DNA from: Peptococcaceae bacterium
GTDB taxonomy: Bacteria > Bacillota > Dehalobacteriia > UBA4068 > UBA4997
Assembly: GCA_019421315.1 (NCBI GenBank)
Contig: JAHZFN010000280.1
Span: 1 to 8,989 of the forward strand
Length of the DNA stretch: 8,989 bases
Reading direction: 5' to 3'
A program made the translations under genes and the position numbers. The notes beneath the pieces were generated by a model that was given only the letters and a program-made list of their open reading frames with translations, ran no database searches and was not told where the DNA came from. Of this stretch, positions 6,598-8,989 are shown one piece after another; the stretch's first letter is position 1, and every line of letters begins with the position of its first letter.

Positions 6598-6744
6598 TAT
6601 TTGGAACGTTTAATTGCGTCCCAAATAACAAAAGATATAAATATGCAAAAGGTTTGCCGAAAAGGCTCAAAGCAGTTTTGTCAAACCGCAGTTACCAAAC
6701 AAGATAAAAATTTTTTTTTTTTATTTTAACGATTTTTTAGGAGG
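6598..6744 (+). promoter_or_regulatory. Structured leader with T12 tract before OTC
   Basis: A hairpin at the 5' end of the transcript pairs TATTTGG with CCAAATA (6598-6604, 6621-6627) and ACG with CGT around an 8-base loop. GGTTTG (6651-6656) can pair with CAAACC (6682-6687), or through GTTTG with the later CAAAC near 6700, giving mutually exclusive stems. A run of twelve T (6711-6722) follows, then AGGAGG at 6739-6744. An ATG at 6643 opens 28 codons to a stop at 6727, without a Shine-Dalgarno site. The layout suggests control in the leader, but it matches no riboswitch I recognise. Confidence 0.4.
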
Positions 6745-6753
6745 ATGATTAAT

Positions 6754-7752
6754 ATGGCAGTCAATTTAAAAGGCAGAAGTTTTTTGACATTAATGGATTT
6801 CACACCTTTGGAAATTCGTTATCTGCTGGATTTATCTCATGATTTGAAAGCAAAAAAAAGAATGGGCTTAATCGGCGACACCATGAAAAACAAAAACATT
6901 CTTTTGCTTTTTGAAAAAACATCAACCCGCACCCGTTGTTCCTTTGAGGTTGCTGCCCGTGAAGAAGGAGCAAACGTAACATTTTTGGATCCCGGCAGCT
7001 CCCAAATGGGCAAAAAAGAATCCCTGGAAGACAGTGCCAAGGTTTTGGGCAGATTTTACGACGGCATTGAATACCGCGGCTTCGACCAAAAGGTGGTTGA
7101 GGATTTGGCAAAATACGCCGGCGTTCCCGTTTTCAACGGTTTGACAGACGTTGACCACCCCACGCAAATTTTGGCAGATATGCTGACTTTGGAAGAACAC
7201 GTGGCAAAACCCCTGCACGACATGAAAATCGTCTTTGTGGGCGACGTCCGCAACAATATGGCATACGCCTGGATGTACGGCTGCGCCAAAATGGGGATGC
7301 ATTTCGTGGCATACGGTCCGCAGGAACTCATCGACGACATTGACAAAGACATCATCGCCAAAGTCAACGCCGTTGCCGCCGAAACAGGCGCCAAAATCGA
7401 ACTTTCCAGCGACAAAGCCTGCCTGAAAGGCGCTGACGCCCTTTATTCCGATATCTGGGCTTCCATGGGTGAAGAAGACAAAATTCCCGAAAGAGGTAAG
7501 CTCCTGGGACCATTCCGCATCGACATGGATATGCTGAAAGCCACCGAAAACGACCAGGTTCTCTTCATGCACTGCCTGCCCTCTTTCCATGATTTCAACA
7601 CCAAAATGGCAAAAGACATGAAAGACAAAGGCTACGACATTCGCGAAGTAACCGACGAAGTTTTCCGCAGCAAACATTCCGTTGTTTTCGACGAAGCCGA
7701 AAACCGTATGCACACCATCAAAGCCGTTATGGTTGCCACAGTCGGCAAATAA
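6754..7752 (+). CDS. argF: Ornithine carbamoyltransferase
   Basis: Cytosolic enzyme interconverting ornithine plus carbamoyl phosphate with citrulline plus phosphate, for arginine synthesis or, in reverse, the arginine deiminase pathway. The 332 residues contain the carbamoyl-phosphate motif STRTR (57-61), HPTQ (135-138), SMG in DIWASMGEED (237-239) and the ornithine-binding HCLP (273-276) with Cys274. Two in-frame ATGs exist: the one at 6745 abuts AGGAGG with no spacing, whereas 6754 is 9 bases from it, so 6754 is chosen. The length and segments such as SQMGKKES and EYRGF follow the E. coli ArgI/ArcB type rather than the shorter B. subtilis ArgF type, so a catabolic role (arcB) is quite possible. 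No arcA, arcC or other arg gene is in the window to decide, hence the neutral symbol. A long leader and palindromes upstream suggest regulation, and a strong terminator follows. Confidence 0.96.
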   Translation: MAVNLKGRSFLTLMDFTPLEIRYLLDLSHDLKAKKRMGLIGDTMKNKNILLLFEKTSTRTRCSFEVAAREEGANVTFLDPGSSQMGKKESLEDSAKVLGRFYDGIEYRGFDQKVVEDLAKYAGVPVFNGLTDVDHPTQILADMLTLEEHVAKPLHDMKIVFVGDVRNNMAYAWMYGCAKMGMHFVAYGPQELIDDIDKDIIAKVNAVAAETGAKIELSSDKACLKGADALYSDIWASMGEEDKIPERGKLLGPFRIDMDMLKATENDQVLFMHCLPSFHDFNTKMAKDMKDKGYDIREVTDEVFRSKHSVVFDEAENRMHTIKAVMVATVGK

Positions 7753-7783
7753 GCGGCAAACCAAACATCATAACAAAAAAAGC

Positions 7784-7814
7784 AAAGGCTGTCCGTTTTT
7801 CGGACAGCCTTTTT
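7784..7814 (+). terminator. Bidirectional terminator between OTC and the YcxB-like gene
   Basis: Arms AAAGGCTGTCCG (7784-7795) and CGGACAGCCTTT (7801-7812) enclose a TTTTT loop. A T run ends the plus-strand side, and A-rich sequence on the left gives a T-rich tail on the minus strand. It serves the two converging genes. Confidence 0.9.
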
Positions 7815-7827
7815 ATCTATTTATATT

Positions 7828-7866
7828 ACTTATTACTTTTACTTATTACTTTTACTTATTACTTTT
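7828..7866. repeat. Three perfect 13-base tandem repeats at a stop codon
   Basis: ACTTATTACTTTT occurs three times without mismatch (7828-7840, 7841-7853, 7854-7866). The last copy overlaps the end of the minus-strand gene, including its TAA at 7859-7861. Read on the minus strand each unit carries TAATAA, so the stop signal is repeated downstream of the gene. Confidence 0.9.
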
Positions 7867-8440
7867 CTTTGTCGATAATGCGGGCGACGGGGCATTTTTC
7901 CCGTATCCATTTTTTGAAATCGGCGGCAGTGCCTTGGGTAAAGCCGTCGCTTTTCAGCATAATACCGTTATCCTTGGCAAACATCAAAACATAAATTTCC
8001 GAATAGAAATAAATTTCCATAATCTGCGAATACTCCAGATTAATTTCGCAGGGACCTTCTTTCAGATAAACAGTTTCGCCAAACTGCACCGATGTTTTGG
8101 GAACCTTGCCTTTATGCAGAATCAACTGGGCTTTCAGCGTTTGCCGCAGCAAATATTTCGGCATGGAAAAGTTCAAAATAACCGCTATCAAACAGCAGGT
8201 AGCCGTTACCGCCACAATGATATAATCCCCCGTCACAAAGCCGGGAATTGTCAAAAGAGCGAAAACCGCCGCAAAAACAATAAACTGCTTACGGAAGCGT
8301 TTAGCAACAATTTTGTTATTGTAAATTCTAAGAAGCTCCTCCGTTGCCAAATATTTGTTGGTAAAAAGCACCTCGCCGATGTTCTTTTTGCCGTTATTCG
8401 GTTCGGCGTTCTGATTTGTGATTTCTGTGTTATTTGCCAT
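7859..8440 (-). CDS. YcxB-like two-helix membrane protein
   Basis: A 193-residue membrane protein of unknown function. The start has GGAG (8448-8451) 7 bases upstream. The N-terminus is polar and Asn-rich (residues 1-20), followed by a basic amphipathic stretch (RIYNNKIVAKRFRKQ). Two hydrophobic helices lie at about 52-69 and 73-91. The C-terminal half (about 100-185) has the pattern of the YcxB-like domain: a cytosolic beta-rich region with GETVYLKEG, a YSQIMEIYFYSEIYVLMFA core and an ADFKKWI end. No catalytic motif is visible. It follows the DNA glycosylase gene by 79 bases with no terminator between, so it is probably the second gene of that operon, without an obvious functional link. Confidence 0.8.
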   Translation of the reverse strand: MANNTEITNQNAEPNNGKKNIGEVLFTNKYLATEELLRIYNNKIVAKRFRKQFIVFAAVFALLTIPGFVTGDYIIVAVTATCCLIAVILNFSMPKYLLRQTLKAQLILHKGKVPKTSVQFGETVYLKEGPCEINLEYSQIMEIYFYSEIYVLMFAKDNGIMLKSDGFTQGTAADFKKWIREKCPVARIIDKEK

Positions 8441-8497
8441 ATGTTTTCTCCGTTTTTTCTTTTTGTTAAATATTTATTTTTTCTGCAAATCTTCATC

Positions 8498-8526
8498 AAT
8501 CTGTAAGTTAATCTGTAAGTTAATCT
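8498..8526. repeat. Two 12-base tandem repeats at a stop codon, with a partial third
   Basis: AATCTGTAAGTT occurs at 8498-8509 and 8510-8521, followed by a partial copy AATCT (8522-8526). The second copy overlaps the TAA (8520-8522) of the glycosylase gene on the minus strand, so the duplication repeats the stop codon and the bases after it. Confidence 0.9.
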
Positions 8527-8989
8527 ACAATCTGCCGCCATTTTTCCGTCAGCCGCTGCAAAGACCAGCCTGCGTTGGCAGGACTGGTGGAAGGCAGCTT
8601 GACAGCGGGCAGCTGAATTTTCTCCTTGAAAAACCGACGATACAAATCATAAGCTTTGCTGCCGTTCAAGTAAATTTTTTCAATCGGCGCCGCCTGCAAT
8701 ATAATTTCCAATTTATTGGGAACCACGTCGGTTATGGTGCTGTCGGCAGACCCCTCTATGTTACAGCTTTCAATAACATCCCAAAGGGCAACCCCGTGCT
8801 TCAAAAGCATTTTGCTTTTTTCCTCTATGCTTTCCGGCTTCGGTTCGCCCAAAACAGCCGCCGTAACCTGCCAAAAGCGGTTGCGGGGGTGCTGATAAAA
8901 AAAGCTGTCGGCACGGGATTTTACCGACGGAAAAGAACCCAATATCAAAATCCTTGAGTTTTCATCATATATCGGCGCAATATTATGCA
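8520..8989 (-). CDS. Deoxyinosine/hypoxanthine-type DNA glycosylase, UDG superfamily (5' end outside window)
   Basis: A base-excision repair enzyme that would remove deaminated bases such as hypoxanthine or uracil from DNA. The frame is open to the window edge, and residues there (NIAPIYDENSRILILGSF) match the family N-terminus, so the true start lies beyond 8989 and a TTG at 8948 is not used. Visible motifs are GSFPSVKSR followed by FFYQHPRNRFW (motif 1 region with the catalytic-loop Asn), ALWDVIESC (motif of the uracil-DNA glycosylase fold), the NGSKAYDLY segment and the C-terminal LPSTSPANAGWS substrate loop. This combination is typical of family-6 (hypoxanthine) enzymes and related Mug/TDG-like proteins; substrate preference cannot be read from sequence. 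The gene stops 79 bases before the YcxB-like gene. Confidence 0.88.
   Translation of the reverse strand, partial: HNIAPIYDENSRILILGSFPSVKSRADSFFYQHPRNRFWQVTAAVLGEPKPESIEEKSKMLLKHGVALWDVIESCNIEGSADSTITDVVPNKLEIILQAAPIEKIYLNGSKAYDLYRRFFKEKIQLPAVKLPSTSPANAGWSLQRLTEKWRQIVD

Noticed and set aside
6643..6700. Possible c-di-GMP (GEMM-type) riboswitch, from GAAA loop, CAAAGC and GTTACC segments
   Set aside because: The conserved GACGCAAAGCC and the second-stem GG/CC pattern are missing; only short common words match.
6745..6753. ATG at 6745 as the start of OTC
   Set aside because: It directly abuts the AGGAGG site with no spacing; the ATG at 6754 has the normal 9 bases and matches the family N-terminus.
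7828..7866. CRISPR-like or attachment-site repeats
   Set aside because: The units are contiguous 13-mers without spacers and there are no cas or integrase genes nearby.
7682..8506. 274-codon plus-strand frame across the OTC end and YcxB gene
   Set aside because: It runs through the OTC terminator and tandem repeats and has no start signals, so it is an antisense artefact.

Overview
The window looks like chromosomal DNA from a low-to-moderate GC member of the Bacillota (Clostridia or Negativicutes type). The evidence is the strong GGAGG-type ribosome binding sites, sigma-A-like promoters, many hairpin-plus-T-run terminators, secreted proteins with S-layer homology (SLH) and copper-amine-oxidase-N-terminal-like domains, and an ispE-GntR gene pair. 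I cannot name genus or species. Nothing here looks like a phage, an IS element or a CRISPR array.

Layout. Positions 1-39 are the 3' end of a tRNA, followed by its terminator. From about 178 to 2130 the minus strand carries a damaged cell-surface locus of two genes. The upstream one (1333-2067) encodes a fibronectin-III-like extracellular protein broken by an in-frame stop, with no normal start. The downstream one (178-1303) encodes a secreted SLH-anchored protein broken by a one-base frameshift. On the plus strand, ispE (isoprenoid precursor synthesis) and a GntR/FCD transcription regulator form a two-gene operon (2248-3808) with its own promoter and terminator.

Positions 4003-5811 (minus strand) hold two tandem paralogues of secreted proteins. 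They share a split copper-amine-oxidase-N-terminal-like domain but have unrelated-looking inserts and C-terminal domains. Facing away from them is a small zinc-ribbon protein (6057-6266), driven by a divergent promoter. A 340-base intergenic region (6413-6753) with two palindromes, a promoter, a structured leader and a T12 tract precedes an ornithine carbamoyltransferase gene (6754-7752). The OTC gene ends at a bidirectional terminator, against which a minus-strand pair reads: a UDG-superfamily deoxyinosine-type DNA glycosylase, cut by the window edge, then a YcxB-like two-helix membrane protein.

How they fit together: the genes are mostly separate housekeeping or surface units rather than one system. 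I found no convincing new multi-gene defence or metabolic system. The items most worth following up are the doubly lesioned surface-protein locus, the mosaic paralogue pair, the regulatory leader in front of OTC, and short tandem duplications that begin at the stop codons of two neighbouring genes.
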